A stretch of DNA of 64,000 nucleotides from an uncultured SAR86 cluster bacterium (GCA_902625415.1 CACOBG010000001.1:62001-126000), one strand, 5' to 3'; counted from the stretch's first letter, positions 45,248 to 55,144 are shown. The notes: generated by a model not told the origin, from the letters alone. Numbers and translations are program-made.

Positions 45248-46460
45248 GCTGAGCTACGTCTATAATTATTTTTTCTAATTTATCAGTAAGTTTACCTCTA
45301 TCAAATTCTTTAAAAGCTAGTCTTTTAGCATTTGTTCCAAATTCAACTACTTTGCTTCTATTTTTTTCTAATTGAGAAACTATTTCTGCTGCATCGTCAA
45401 TATTTTGAGGGAGTCTCATTCCTGAATTATTGCTTAGAAGAATATCCTCTTGCCAACCTCCATAATTTATGAGGATCATATTACCTGAAGCTAAACCATC
45501 GAAAAATTTATTTGCTGAATTGGATTCCATTTCTTTTAGAGGGAGAAAAATACTTAAACTTATATCCGAGGCAGATAATACTTGGGGCATATTCTTTTTT
45601 GGTAATGTTTTTATAATCTTAAAGTTCTTTTGAATTTTTTTTTCATTAACTAATCTTTTTACTTTTTCAAAATCTACTCCATCACCAACCGCCAAAAAAG
45701 ATATTAAAGGGTTATTTTTCAGTTTCATGGCGAGATACACCATATAGAAAATATTGTTGATCTTTCCAAAAGTACCTGCATATGTAATTAATAAATTTTT
45801 TTCAGGTATATTGTGTTTTTTTCTAAATTTAATTTTTTCGATAGAATGATTCTTGATTGTGAAATTTTCAATGTCACAGCTATTAGGAATTACGATTACT
45901 TTTTCATCAGAAATTCCTTGATCAATAATGCCTTGTTTGATGCCGGGAGATAACGCTATTATTTTTTTTGAAAATTTATATGCAAATTTTTCTAGGAGTT
46001 TTGTTAAAAAAATATTAATAGGACTTTTTAGAGCTCCAATAGCTATGGGAAGAGTTGGCCAAAGATCTCTTACTTCTAATACTAGAGGTTTATTTTTCAA
46101 AAAAGAAAGTAAAAATCCTGGGATAATTACTGTTAAAGGAGTGCTAGTTGCGTAAATCAAATCTCCTCTAAGAGAAAGCCCTTTTTTAAAGGAATGAAAT
46201 GCAAATTTAAAAAAAGCTATAACTCTTAAGTAAAAGTTTAATTTATTCGAATACTCTACAGGAAACCAATACACATTAATTCCACTTTCATTTGTCATTG
46301 TCCATTTTTTTTTGTTATTCGAATTTTTTATGTTTTGAAGAGTTGTTATCAAATTAACTTCATGGCCTTTTTCAACAAGTCTTTTAGCTATTTCAAAAGA
46401 CCGCGTACTACCGCCCATTTCAGGGGTATGAAAATATTGATGGATATAAATAATTTTCAT
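45240..46460 (-). CDS. GT4 glycosyltransferase (WbuB-like)
   Basis: A retaining GT-B glycosyltransferase of 406 residues. The start KIIYIHQYFHTPEMGGSTRSFEIAKRLVEKGHEV is characteristic of WbuB-like enzymes of O-antigen loci. The donor-binding C-domain has ITYAGTFGKINN near residue 235 and ILPLKEMESNSANKFFDGLASGNMILI near 303, containing the E-x7-E-type acidic pair. It probably adds the second sugar to the lipid-linked starter. It is encoded between wzx and the aminotransferase gene. Donor and linkage cannot be read. Confidence 0.88.
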   Translation of the reverse strand: MKIIYIHQYFHTPEMGGSTRSFEIAKRLVEKGHEVNLITTLQNIKNSNNKKKWTMTNESGINVYWFPVEYSNKLNFYLRVIAFFKFAFHSFKKGLSLRGDLIYATSTPLTVIIPGFLLSFLKNKPLVLEVRDLWPTLPIAIGALKSPINIFLTKLLEKFAYKFSKKIIALSPGIKQGIIDQGISDEKVIVIPNSCDIENFTIKNHSIEKIKFRKKHNIPEKNLLITYAGTFGKINNIFYMVYLAMKLKNNPLISFLAVGDGVDFEKVKRLVNEKKIQKNFKIIKTLPKKNMPQVLSASDISLSIFLPLKEMESNSANKFFDGLASGNMILINYGGWQEDILLSNNSGMRLPQNIDDAAEIVSQLEKNRSKVVEFGTNAKRLAFKEFDRGKLTDKLEKIIIDVAQHD

Positions 46461-46484
46461 TTACTTTGCTAAAAATCGTTTTAT

Positions 46485-47783
46485 CTATGAAAATTTTAAA
46501 GTCTTAAGGGAATTTTGATACCTAAGCAGAATGAGTATAGACGATGATATATGTGACAAACAATAAGCAATAGTCAATGTAAGGATGGTCCTATTATCTA
46601 TAAAAAGATAAATTCCAATTATGCTTATTGTAAGCATCAGAGATTGAATTAAATATGCATAGAATGAGGTATTTCCGTCTCCTTGGGTTATAAGAAAATA
46701 ACTTCTCGATGTAAAAAAACAATTAAATAAAAGCGTCATAAGAAGCATGAAAAATACAGCTAAGATTAATGTTTCGAAATTCTGTTTGAAAAAAAACTCC
46801 AAAACATTTTCGATAAATATAATAGATATAAAACCACAAAATAGCGTATAAATAAGAGTATAGAAATCAAGACTTTTAAACAAAGTTTTAACTTTTATAA
46901 AAGAGCTTTTCATTTCCAAATGTTCTTTAAATAAAGGAACTTTTCCGGAAAAAACGAGTGTTGGAATTTGAGAAAGTGTGGCAGTTATTTTTAAGCAAAT
47001 TTCGAAGAATGCTACTGATTGAAGACCAACTAAAGCTCCTAATGAAAACTTTATAAATGGGTCTCCAAATAAGCCAAAGATCCTTGCGCTTATAAGTTTT
47101 GTTCCAATAGTCCATAGTTCAGCTGATATATTTTTATTGGTCAAAGTATCTGGAATTTCAAAATCCCTTAAAGTTACAATCAAACAAAATAAGAATGTCA
47201 GAAAGTAATAACTTAAGAGTGAGAGAACCAAGGCCCAAAAAGAGAAATTTAATTTAAATAACGTTAGTAAGACCAAAAGCTGGATTAATCTAGAAAAAGA
47301 TTTTATGTAATTAGTTAAATAGAGTTTTTTAAAACCAATTAAAAAAGAAGAGAGTATGGTAGCGATGAGAGCAATAAAAAGACTAAATGATAAAAAAGGT
47401 AAGATTAAAAAATCATTTTTTGTACCTGGAATTATATTTTCAACCCTATCCAAAAAAAATGAATTAGCTACTAAGGAAGAAACAAAAACTAAAAGAGAAA
47501 AAAGGATTATTGGTAATGAAGAAGAGGATAAAATATGAAAGTTGTTGGTCTTATTTCCAATTTTGACCATCCTAATTATGGGAAGACCTACTGCTTGTTC
47601 TGCAATTAAAGCAAAACTAAAAAGCGTAACCACTAAAGCCCATAATCCAAAAACTTCAGTACCTAAAGTGTTTAAAGAAAAGTAGGCAATGATCAATCCA
47701 ACTAGTGAAGAGGAACTTACATTTATAAAACTTGAAAATGAATCTGATCTCAGAACTGATGAGATTTTTTTAAAGGACTTCAT
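46485..47783 (-). CDS. wzx: Wzx-like lipid-linked oligosaccharide flippase
   Basis: A 432-residue integral membrane protein with about twelve to fourteen hydrophobic helices in the polysaccharide-transporter/MATE arrangement (SLVGLIIAYFSLNTLGTEVFGLWALVVT at the start). It lacks enzyme motifs. Its place among glycosyltransferases together with Wzy-like and Wzz proteins fits the flippase that turns undecaprenyl-linked repeat units to the outer face. It follows the dioxygenase-like gene after ~93 bases, in which I see no feature. Confidence 0.8.
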   Translation of the reverse strand: MKSFKKISSVLRSDSFSSFINVSSSSLVGLIIAYFSLNTLGTEVFGLWALVVTLFSFALIAEQAVGLPIIRMVKIGNKTNNFHILSSSSLPIILFSLLVFVSSLVANSFFLDRVENIIPGTKNDFLILPFLSFSLFIALIATILSSFLIGFKKLYLTNYIKSFSRLIQLLVLLTLFKLNFSFWALVLSLLSYYFLTFLFCLIVTLRDFEIPDTLTNKNISAELWTIGTKLISARIFGLFGDPFIKFSLGALVGLQSVAFFEICLKITATLSQIPTLVFSGKVPLFKEHLEMKSSFIKVKTLFKSLDFYTLIYTLFCGFISIIFIENVLEFFFKQNFETLILAVFFMLLMTLLFNCFFTSRSYFLITQGDGNTSFYAYLIQSLMLTISIIGIYLFIDNRTILTLTIAYCLSHISSSILILLRYQNSLKTLKFS

Positions 47784-47876
47784 CTTAAAAAATTTTTTTA
47801 GATTTGACCAAATTTTCTTTGATAGAGCAGGCTAAATTTCTTCAAGTTAGATATTTATAATTTTATGAAGACCTTT

Positions 47877-48806
47877 TTATCTATAAGAATCTCTTCTCAT
47901 ATCCATATCAATTTTATTTTTCTTAAAAAGACTCTGATTAATTATTTTGATTATCAATTTAATTTTTTCTTTAAAATTTTGATATTCTGAAGGATAGCCC
48001 ATTATAGGTACATTTAGATTTTTTGGAAAAGATATATTAGGTCTTGTTTTAAATCCCTTTAAATCTTTATCAGCGGGATAATAGTGAGCGGTTAAAGATT
48101 TTCTGCTTAGTTTAGGATCCTTGGGGTTTAAAGCGCCATGAAACAAAAAAGAATTCCATATCAAAATTTCGCCTTTTTTTAGAAGTTGGGGCACTACACT
48201 TTTAAAGTTTTTATCTTCGAAATCTTTAAGAGTTGATGCTTGTAAGTCATGGTTGTCAAATCTTTCGTCTACATCAATTTTTCTTTCTTTGTAAATGGGT
48301 CCTAAAACATGACTCTTGGGTATGACGTAAAATGGCCCTGATTCTTTTTTAAAATCTTCTAGAGCAAATAAAACTGCATTTACCTCTCCACCATCTACTG
48401 TATCTAAATAGTATGTATCTTGATGGCCAAGAGTACCTGTTGATTTGTCAAAATACATTGATTGCCAAATAGCTCTTTTCTTATTTTCGCCCGACAAAAA
48501 ATTAATTAATTCAATAATTTTTGTATCACAAATTATCTTAGCTACAGCATATCTTAATTCTTTTGACCAAACGTAAGCATGAGGATTTTGTAATGATTCT
48601 TCTAATAAATTTTCTTTGTTAAATCTTAACTTTTCATACCTATGGGTATGTTGAGTAAAAGAATGATTTAAGAACCTATTCTTTATATTTTTTTTTATTT
48701 CTTTTTGAAGAAGATCAATATCGTTTAAATCAATAAAATTAGGAATTCTTACATAGCCCAGATCATTCCATGACTTTTTAAGATCTTCACTTAAATAAGT
48801 ATTCAT
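47877..48806 (-). CDS. Phytanoyl-CoA dioxygenase (PhyH)-family protein
   Basis: A 309-residue Fe(II)/2-oxoglutarate-dependent oxygenase-like protein. The metal triad is visible as HQD in GTLGHQDTYYLDTVDGG near residue 134 and His in ILIWNSFLFHGALNPKDP near 220; the Arg that binds 2-oxoglutarate is probably in LSRKSLTAHYYP. GPFYVIPKSHVLGP is a family hallmark. Because it lies inside the polysaccharide locus it may hydroxylate a sugar or a sugar-linked acyl or amino group, but no such enzyme can be named from sequence. It could also be a cargo gene. Confidence 0.85.
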   Translation of the reverse strand: MNTYLSEDLKKSWNDLGYVRIPNFIDLNDIDLLQKEIKKNIKNRFLNHSFTQHTHRYEKLRFNKENLLEESLQNPHAYVWSKELRYAVAKIICDTKIIELINFLSGENKKRAIWQSMYFDKSTGTLGHQDTYYLDTVDGGEVNAVLFALEDFKKESGPFYVIPKSHVLGPIYKERKIDVDERFDNHDLQASTLKDFEDKNFKSVVPQLLKKGEILIWNSFLFHGALNPKDPKLSRKSLTAHYYPADKDLKGFKTRPNISFPKNLNVPIMGYPSEYQNFKEKIKLIIKIINQSLFKKNKIDMDMRRDSYR

Positions 48807-48869
48807 AAATAATTTAAAAAATGAATTTTATCATTTTTTTATTCTATTTAATCAGGCTTTCTAGAGATT

Positions 48870-50693
48870 TCAGCTCAAAAAATCCTTATTTTGTCTTAGC
48901 CAAATTTCCATTGAGACAACAGATAAAATTTCCCTATGCCAAATATTTTTACCCTTGCAAAAGTCTTTATACCTTTCAAGAATATTTTTCTTGTTAATTA
49001 ATCCTTTCGAGTAAATTAAAGAGTCACTTGAAAGTAAATCTAATATTTCTTTTTTCCAATCTTTTTTTAGCCAAATTGACTGTGGGTTAAGAAAACCTTG
49101 CTTATCTTTTCTCCAAGTTATTTCTTTTGGAAGATAATCTTTCATAGCTTGTCTAAGTACTAATTTTGTCCAGCCTTTATCAATTTTATAAGAATCTGGA
49201 ATTCGTAATGCAAAATCAACTAATCTATGGTCCAAAAAAGGTAGTCTTATTTCGATTCCATGGGACATTGACATTCTATCTTCATAGTGAGTAAGTGCAG
49301 GAACGCTAGTTTTTAATAAATCTAGCTTCTGTCTATCTTTTAAATTCATGCCCTTTTGGAGGCCGATTTTTATGGGCAAAAAGTTAGTAAGTTCTTCGCC
49401 ATAAATAGATTTTCTTCTTGAGAATGGAAGATATCTTTTTGCCTCTGAAAAATTAAATTGATTAACTATTGACTTATTATTCAAGAAATCAAGCATCAAC
49501 TTAGCGGCGTCAATAAATTTATTATTTTGAATTAACATTTGAAGATAAAAAAATAAATATTTTCTATATCCGCAGAAAGATTCATCTGCTCCTTGTCCTG
49601 ATAAGACAACCTTGAGGCCAATTTCCTTTGCATGTTTCATTAGCTGAAAGTGCATTACATTTGAAAAATCGTTTATGGGAAAATCATTATAATAAATTGA
49701 CTTTTCTAATAGACTAAATGCCTCTTTTGAATCTGGTCTAATGACTACAGTATTTTCTTGAGCATTTAAATGTTTGTTTACTTTATTGATAAAAAGACTT
49801 TCATCATAATTTGGTATATCACTAATGGCGGATAATGTATGTAAAGGAGTATTTTTTAAATTTGCCAGAGCAGCGATCGAAGAAGAATCTATGCCACCCG
49901 AAAGAAGAACTCCTACGGGTACATCGCTTCTTAATCTTATTTCAATTGAATTTTTAAGAATTCTGTTTACTTCCTGAGAAGCATCTTGAAATGAAATATT
50001 ATCAATATGATGAGAATTAGGATCCCAAAATCTAACTTTATCCATCTCAATAAAAGATTTATTCAGTTTGAAAATATAATTGTATCCAGGTTTAACCTGT
50101 TTTATATTTTTTAAAATTGAATTCGAAGAATAGTTTGTTAAACCTTGACATAAAAACTGGCCAACAACTTCAAAGTCTAGGTCAAACTTGTTTGGCAAAA
50201 TTTTAAGTAGAGTTTTTAATTCAGAAGAAAAGTAGAGGCATTCTTTCTCTAAATAGTAATACAGAGGCTTTTCTCCAAATCTGTCTCTAGAAAGAATCAT
50301 AGAGTTTTTTGTGAAATCAAGATAACTAAATGCCCACATTCCATTTAACTTTTCTGTAGATTTAAGACCATATTTATCCAACATCTCTAAAAGAACCCTA
50401 GTATCTCCTAAATCTGAAGATAAATTTTCTTCTGAAATCAATTCTTTGTAATTGTAAATTTCTCCATTAAACGAGAGAGTATTTTTTGTTGCTAGAGAGG
50501 ATATAGGTTGGTCGGAAAAGGAAGATAAATCTATTATTGACAATCTTTGATGTGCGAATCCTATATTCCAATTTCCTTCTTTGCCTATAAAAATTCCATC
50601 TCCATCTGGCCCTCTATGGCGTTGAATGTCATTAGCTTTATGAAGGAATTCTTGGTCTTCTCCTTTTTTAACATATCCAAAAATTCCGCACAT
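48870..50693 (-). CDS. asnB: Asparagine synthase-like glutamine amidotransferase (copy 1)
   Basis: A 607-residue two-domain enzyme. The N-terminal Ntn-glutaminase begins MCGIFGYV with the catalytic Cys2 and has RHRGPDGDGIF and FNGEIYNYKEL. The C-terminal synthase domain has the ATP pyrophosphate loop LLSGGIDSSSIAAL near residue 252, then VLSGQGADESFCGYRKY near 355 and GIEIRLPFLDHRLVDF. All active residues look intact. In polysaccharide loci such proteins (for example WbpS) amidate uronic acids rather than aspartate. A second copy lies 5.5 kb away and a uronate-forming dehydrogenase is in the same locus, so uronamide synthesis is plausible. Confidence 0.9.
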   Translation of the reverse strand: MCGIFGYVKKGEDQEFLHKANDIQRHRGPDGDGIFIGKEGNWNIGFAHQRLSIIDLSSFSDQPISSLATKNTLSFNGEIYNYKELISEENLSSDLGDTRVLLEMLDKYGLKSTEKLNGMWAFSYLDFTKNSMILSRDRFGEKPLYYYLEKECLYFSSELKTLLKILPNKFDLDFEVVGQFLCQGLTNYSSNSILKNIKQVKPGYNYIFKLNKSFIEMDKVRFWDPNSHHIDNISFQDASQEVNRILKNSIEIRLRSDVPVGVLLSGGIDSSSIAALANLKNTPLHTLSAISDIPNYDESLFINKVNKHLNAQENTVVIRPDSKEAFSLLEKSIYYNDFPINDFSNVMHFQLMKHAKEIGLKVVLSGQGADESFCGYRKYLFFYLQMLIQNNKFIDAAKLMLDFLNNKSIVNQFNFSEAKRYLPFSRRKSIYGEELTNFLPIKIGLQKGMNLKDRQKLDLLKTSVPALTHYEDRMSMSHGIEIRLPFLDHRLVDFALRIPDSYKIDKGWTKLVLRQAMKDYLPKEITWRKDKQGFLNPQSIWLKKDWKKEILDLLSSDSLIYSKGLINKKNILERYKDFCKGKNIWHREILSVVSMEIWLRQNKDFLS

Positions 50694-50697
50694 AAAA

Positions 50698-51795
50698 TTA
50701 AATTTTTAGATATAGATTTTCAAGTTTTTTGTATTCCTCGTCCCAACTAAAATTTTCAGAAACAAATTTCCTAATGTTTTCTCGATCATTATCTTTAATC
50801 TTTGGAATTATCTCTACAAAGCACTCATAGATTGAATCGCTATCATTGGGTTTAACGATTGATCCATTTAGCCCTTCTCGGATATATTCATGGGTTATTG
50901 GTAAATCGCTTGCTATAGAGTATAAACCTGCAGAACCATATTCTAAAATCTTTGTAGGCAAGCTGTATCTATAATTTTCTTTGTCATGTAGGGCAGAAAA
51001 ACCAACATCGTAATTAGTTAAATTCGAAAGAATCTCTGAATATTTTTTTTTACCTAGCCAAGAGATTTCACCATTTGATGAATCAACTCTAGAAAGAATA
51101 TAATTTTTAAAATCTTCATCATTTATGGGGCCAATTAAATCTAAATAAAGGCAATTTTCTGAATAATTGTTGAATTTAATTACAGCATTTATGAGCTCCT
51201 TAATACCCCGGTCAGCTGAAATTACTCCCACATAAACCACTAAATTCTTTTTTTTTCCTGTTTTATTTTTAAACTTAAATTTAGAGGAAACAGGAAAGTT
51301 TTTAATGACTTCAATTTTATTAAACAAATTAATGAACTTTTTTTTGTAACTTTCCTCAGCAAGAATTATTCTATCGAACATTATCAAAGAAACTATTTTT
51401 AAGGGTTTATATAAGAATTTGATTATTTGAGCTTTGGTTTTAGTTAAATAAGGTTTATCGAATAGCTCTGCTTCAAAATCTTCATGAAAATCCATAATAA
51501 TTTTTTTCCCGAAAAGCTTTAATAAAATTCCTATTAGTATGAGAGGGACCTCATGGAGGTGATAAATATCTGCATTTATTTTTAAAGAGCTTACAAAGAC
51601 TTTGTAGAAATTTAAAAGAGAGTTATTTTTTTTTGTTCCTATATTTATTACTCTTAAGCCACCTTTTTTAGAAGATTTTTCTCCAGAAGTAATAATTGTT
51701 ACTTTATTTCTTGATAGTGATGAATTTGCCATCCTTTCAACTATCCTAGAATCAGAGTAGATATTGTGCTTAATTGCAATGTGACAAATTTTCAT
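50698..51795 (-). CDS. GT4-type glycosyltransferase
   Basis: A 365-residue GT-B-fold enzyme. The N-domain opens KICHIAIKHNIYSDSRIVERMANSS, a frequent start in capsule glycosyltransferases. IIMDFHEDFEAELFD near residue 98 and the C-domain VVYVGVISADRGIKELINAV near 205 and YSLPTKILEYGSAGLYSIASDLPI near 288 show the nucleotide-binding region. It is 4 bases after asnB copy 1 in map order (transcribed before it). The donor and acceptor are unknown. Confidence 0.87.
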   Translation of the reverse strand: MKICHIAIKHNIYSDSRIVERMANSSLSRNKVTIITSGEKSSKKGGLRVINIGTKKNNSLLNFYKVFVSSLKINADIYHLHEVPLILIGILLKLFGKKIIMDFHEDFEAELFDKPYLTKTKAQIIKFLYKPLKIVSLIMFDRIILAEESYKKKFINLFNKIEVIKNFPVSSKFKFKNKTGKKKNLVVYVGVISADRGIKELINAVIKFNNYSENCLYLDLIGPINDEDFKNYILSRVDSSNGEISWLGKKKYSEILSNLTNYDVGFSALHDKENYRYSLPTKILEYGSAGLYSIASDLPITHEYIREGLNGSIVKPNDSDSIYECFVEIIPKIKDNDRENIRKFVSENFSWDEEYKKLENLYLKI

Positions 51796-52011
51796 TGGTT
51801 TAAAAATGACATCGAAACGCTAAGCAATAGTTAAAATAAATCGTTTTATAGTATTCAACATACTTTTTATCTTAAATATTTATCTATAAAACTTTTGTTG
51901 ATCGGTGAGTTCATTTTATTTGAAATAACTGAAGAAATTCTAAGATGTAAAACAAGACTATACGATCTTTATCCCTCCTATGGTGAATAATAGCTGTTGA
52001 TAAAAAGTTAT

Positions 52012-52983
52012 TCATTTGAGTTTATAAATTCTTTTATATTTAATTATGTTCGCAAGTATTTTTATAAAGAAAGAAAGAAAGCGGTAAAAATAGTTTCTAC
52101 TATATTTTGCCATTTTTTTAGAAAATTTTATAAGTTTCTCATTATCGGTTAAGCGTCCTAAGGCATATGAAAGGGATACGTGTAAATCGTGGTAATGAAT
52201 ACTTGCGATATTCGTATATGATGATGGCAGATTATAAAGAGACCAAAATCCAAAGTCATATAGGGGTAATTTTTCTGTTAAGCTTTTTAGACTTTTATTA
52301 AAGATTTCTATAATTTCATCATCTCCAAACCCAGAATTTATTGCATCATAAAGCCCAATTAGCGCTGACAGCCAGCCATTAAGAACATCTGGGTTAACGT
52401 GATACAAATGAGGGTATTCTTGAATAACCAGAGAATCTTTAGACGACACAAAGCCATTTTCATGATGAAAATCTAATTTAAATGATTCTAAAACTTTTAC
52501 AATTTGGGGGGATAAATTTACGTTGTACTCTTGTAAATTTGCTCTAACCAACAAAGAGAGTAATTGTCCCTGTCCCATTCCATGAACAAAATAATTTTGA
52601 CTTTCTTCGTCCATGTATGTCTTCCAAAACATATATTTTTTATTAGTTTTGGAATTTTTCCCTTCTGAAAGATTATCTAAAATAAATTCAACAATTTGAG
52701 ATTGTTTATGGTTTTTACCTAATTCATCTAGTGCAAAGAAATACTCACATAACGCACAAATATGAGTTCTTTTATGAAGACCTCCCTTCCATGATTTATT
52801 ATACAGTCCAAGGGGTATTCCATTTTCAATTTGCCATTTTTTATTTGTAATATTTGAAGAATATCCGGTTAACCAATAATGCTTATTTGGTGATTCTTGT
52901 TTAGATAAAGAAATGCAATTATAGGCTTTTGAAAATTTAAAATATAGAAAAGCATAATGTTTTATTTTGAAAAAAAAATTCAC
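52012..52983 (-). CDS. D-glucuronyl C5-epimerase-like protein (C-terminal catalytic domain type)
   Basis: A 323-residue helical toroid protein whose motifs match the GLCE C-terminal family: YFVHGMGQGQLLSLLVRA near residue 133, EYPHLYHVNPDVLNGWLSALIGLYDA near 208, LPLYDFGFWSLYNLPSS near 252 and SIHYHDLHVSLSYAL near 276. Animal GLCE and bacterial heparosan or alginate-related epimerases invert C5 of uronic acids in a polymer. There is no signal peptide, but a basic hydrophobic N-terminus. The neighbouring UDP-HexNAc dehydrogenase would supply uronates. The spacer 51796-52011 ahead of it in map order shows nothing coding. Confidence 0.78.
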   Translation of the reverse strand: MNFFFKIKHYAFLYFKFSKAYNCISLSKQESPNKHYWLTGYSSNITNKKWQIENGIPLGLYNKSWKGGLHKRTHICALCEYFFALDELGKNHKQSQIVEFILDNLSEGKNSKTNKKYMFWKTYMDEESQNYFVHGMGQGQLLSLLVRANLQEYNVNLSPQIVKVLESFKLDFHHENGFVSSKDSLVIQEYPHLYHVNPDVLNGWLSALIGLYDAINSGFGDDEIIEIFNKSLKSLTEKLPLYDFGFWSLYNLPSSYTNIASIHYHDLHVSLSYALGRLTDNEKLIKFSKKMAKYSRNYFYRFLSFFIKILANIIKYKRIYKLK

Positions 52984-52986
52984 TAA

Positions 52987-53871
52987 CTACCTACTCAAAA
53001 GAGTTTTAATTATAAATAGTCTTTGAACAAGGTTTACTGAAAAGGCTAAGAAAATTAACTTTAAGTTGTTAAAAAAATTAATTTTTTCTTTTTGATTAAT
53101 TCTTAGATAAACTCTAATGCTATTTAAAGGAATAAAAATTGATAATAAATTTTTAGAAAAATATTTCAAAAAATTATAGAAGTTTTTATAAGATTCATTA
53201 AAAATTTCTCCATGTCCTATTCCCAGTCTTTTAGCTTTTGAGATATGGTCAAAAAAAGTTCCTCGAGCAGGATGTAAAATCATTAAATTATTTTCAAAAT
53301 GAATTTTAAAGCCCATATCAATACACTTTTTGCAAAATTTGTTATCTCCACCAGAAGTAAACTCTGGAAAACCCCCTACCAAGTTAAAAACTTCTCTTGT
53401 GATAACGAGATTTGCTGTAGCTGCATAGTTATTTTTTACATAATATTCTTGTAAAAGATAAGTATTCTTATCAAATATTTCATATATATTTTTCTTTTTG
53501 TAAAAAACGTTTATTGGCCCTGTCATGAGGTCAAAATTTCCATTAAAAGATGACAAAAAATTTAAATATGATTTTGTTGGAATACAATCTATATCAGTAA
53601 ATGCAATAATATTATTTCTTGAAAATTTAACGCCATAATTTCTTGCTGCGTAAGAACTTTTCTTTTTTGAATAACTAACCAACTTAAAATTATTATTTTT
53701 TTTGCAATAATCTTCTATGATTCTATGAGAATTATCTGTTGAACAGTTATCAACAAATATGACTTGTCCTTTAAAAAAATTGGAATTTAGAGGATCTATA
53801 AACTGTTTAATATATTTTGTTCCATTAAATATAGGAACAATCAAAGAGATTTCTTTAGGCATATTCGTCAT
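52987..53871 (-). CDS. GT2-family glycosyltransferase
   Basis: An inverting GT-A enzyme of 294 residues. SLIVPIFNGTKYIKQFIDPL at the start, VIFVDNCSTDNSHRIIEDYC near residue 35 and the DXD-like NIIAFTDIDCIPT near 88 give the UDP-sugar site, and FPEFTSGGDNKFCKKCIDMGF near 166 contains the acceptor-side acidic motif. A C-terminal hydrophobic segment may anchor it to the membrane. The start ATG overlaps the Wzy-like gene end by 17 bases; an alternative ATG three codons in would cut this to 8. Confidence 0.88.
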   Translation of the reverse strand: MTNMPKEISLIVPIFNGTKYIKQFIDPLNSNFFKGQVIFVDNCSTDNSHRIIEDYCKKNNNFKLVSYSKKKSSYAARNYGVKFSRNNIIAFTDIDCIPTKSYLNFLSSFNGNFDLMTGPINVFYKKKNIYEIFDKNTYLLQEYYVKNNYAATANLVITREVFNLVGGFPEFTSGGDNKFCKKCIDMGFKIHFENNLMILHPARGTFFDHISKAKRLGIGHGEIFNESYKNFYNFLKYFSKNLLSIFIPLNSIRVYLRINQKEKINFFNNLKLIFLAFSVNLVQRLFIIKTLLSR

Positions 53872-55144
53872 GAAGAGACTCTTTTTTTTTGCTTAATGTG
53901 ATGCACAAAGCATAACCCCAAAAGATCCATAAAAATTGTATGTAAGGTAGCTCATAAGCCAAATGCGCAACTATTAATGCCAGAATCAATGAGATAACAT
54001 ATTTACCCTTCTCAATTTCCTTTCTTTCTAAACTTCCTAACAACTGAAAAGCCTTTTTTAATGGGTAACATAATGCAAGAAGAATTAAAGCAAAACCGAA
54101 TACGCCCAATTCTATCAAAGCCGTTAATAATGACGAATGAAAATGTAAAACCTCATAATTAAGGTAGCCAATACCAAAAAGTTTCTCAAAGAAACTCATA
54201 TCAAAGAAATATTCAATTCCCATAAGCCTTATATTCAAATGGCTGTAAGGATTTAGAGCAGAAAAGTCATCGCTAGAGGAAAATCGTGAGGTAATAACAT
54301 TTGCAATTAAGTTATCCGAAAAGAAGTTTAAGGTTAAGACGCCTAATCCAAATAAGGTTAAAGCATAAAAAGATGTTGTTAATAAACTACTTACCTTTAA
54401 TCTTAGGTTTAATGAAAAAAGATAATAAAAAAAAAGTCCGGCAGCAATAACTGCTAGGCCTGTCCTTGATATTGTTGCAATAACAATTCCCATGGATGTG
54501 ATCATCCCCATTAAAGAATAAGGAATTGCTAAAGATTTATATTCGATATTTCTCATTTGAAACTGATAAAAGAAAAATAAAAAAAATAACCCAGCAACAG
54601 CAGATAGTTGAGGTGGAGAGGCATAAGGAAAAGATATTCTTGGAAAAATTGAATATGAAGCCGATATAAGTTCTGCATGTTCTAGCTTTGTCTCCATAAA
54701 ACCTGGTAAAAAATTAGCAAAAGGAACTTCTATTAAAGCCTGTCCAGTAGAGAAGAAAAAAATTATTGAATAAGCTGTCCAAACAGTTAAACCTATAAAA
54801 GAAAAAGCTAAAGCTTTGGAGTAACTTTCTTCCTTAAGAATATCGCTAGATAAAAAAAATAATAAAAGAGCAACATAAATGGACATCAATTGCAGGTTCC
54901 CTATTAAAAAGTTGTTCAAAAGGACAATTAAGAGATATGCGAAAAGAATCAGTTGAATTTTTTTGACAGAATTTTTTCCTTGAATAAAGATTAAAAAAGT
55001 CACTGCCAACGCAATGATTATAATAAATCTGTCCATATTCATATCCAGGCCGAATATGTTTATCCTGTATGGGCTTGGAATAAAGCCTAGACACAAAATA
55101 AATGCTGAAAGTAAAAAATTATATATTTTTGAACTGCTAATCAT
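53855..55144 (-). CDS. wzy: Wzy-like O-antigen/capsule polymerase
   Basis: A 429-residue integral membrane protein with about eleven or twelve helices and one larger extracytoplasmic loop (NVITSRFSSSDDFSALNPYSHLNIRLMGIEYFF near residues 285-315). The segment FGIGYLNYEVLHFHSSLLTALIELGVFGFALILL is typical of the O-antigen ligase/polymerase superfamily, with its conserved His after the G-x-G. Sequence is always poorly conserved in this family, so the call rests on topology, that motif and position among wzx, wzz and transferase genes. Confidence 0.78.
   Translation of the reverse strand: MISSSKIYNFLLSAFILCLGFIPSPYRINIFGLDMNMDRFIIIIALAVTFLIFIQGKNSVKKIQLILFAYLLIVLLNNFLIGNLQLMSIYVALLLFFLSSDILKEESYSKALAFSFIGLTVWTAYSIIFFFSTGQALIEVPFANFLPGFMETKLEHAELISASYSIFPRISFPYASPPQLSAVAGLFFLFFFYQFQMRNIEYKSLAIPYSLMGMITSMGIVIATISRTGLAVIAAGLFFYYLFSLNLRLKVSSLLTTSFYALTLFGLGVLTLNFFSDNLIANVITSRFSSSDDFSALNPYSHLNIRLMGIEYFFDMSFFEKLFGIGYLNYEVLHFHSSLLTALIELGVFGFALILLALCYPLKKAFQLLGSLERKEIEKGKYVISLILALIVAHLAYELPYIQFLWIFWGYALCITLSKKKESLHDEYA

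Noticed and set aside
51820-51861. 13-codon minus-strand ORF (MLNTIKRFILTIA) in the 51.8-52.0 kb spacer
   Set aside because: Too short, with no ribosome site or family resemblance; an AGGAGG-like sequence nearby (51974-51982) has no suitable start codon after it.
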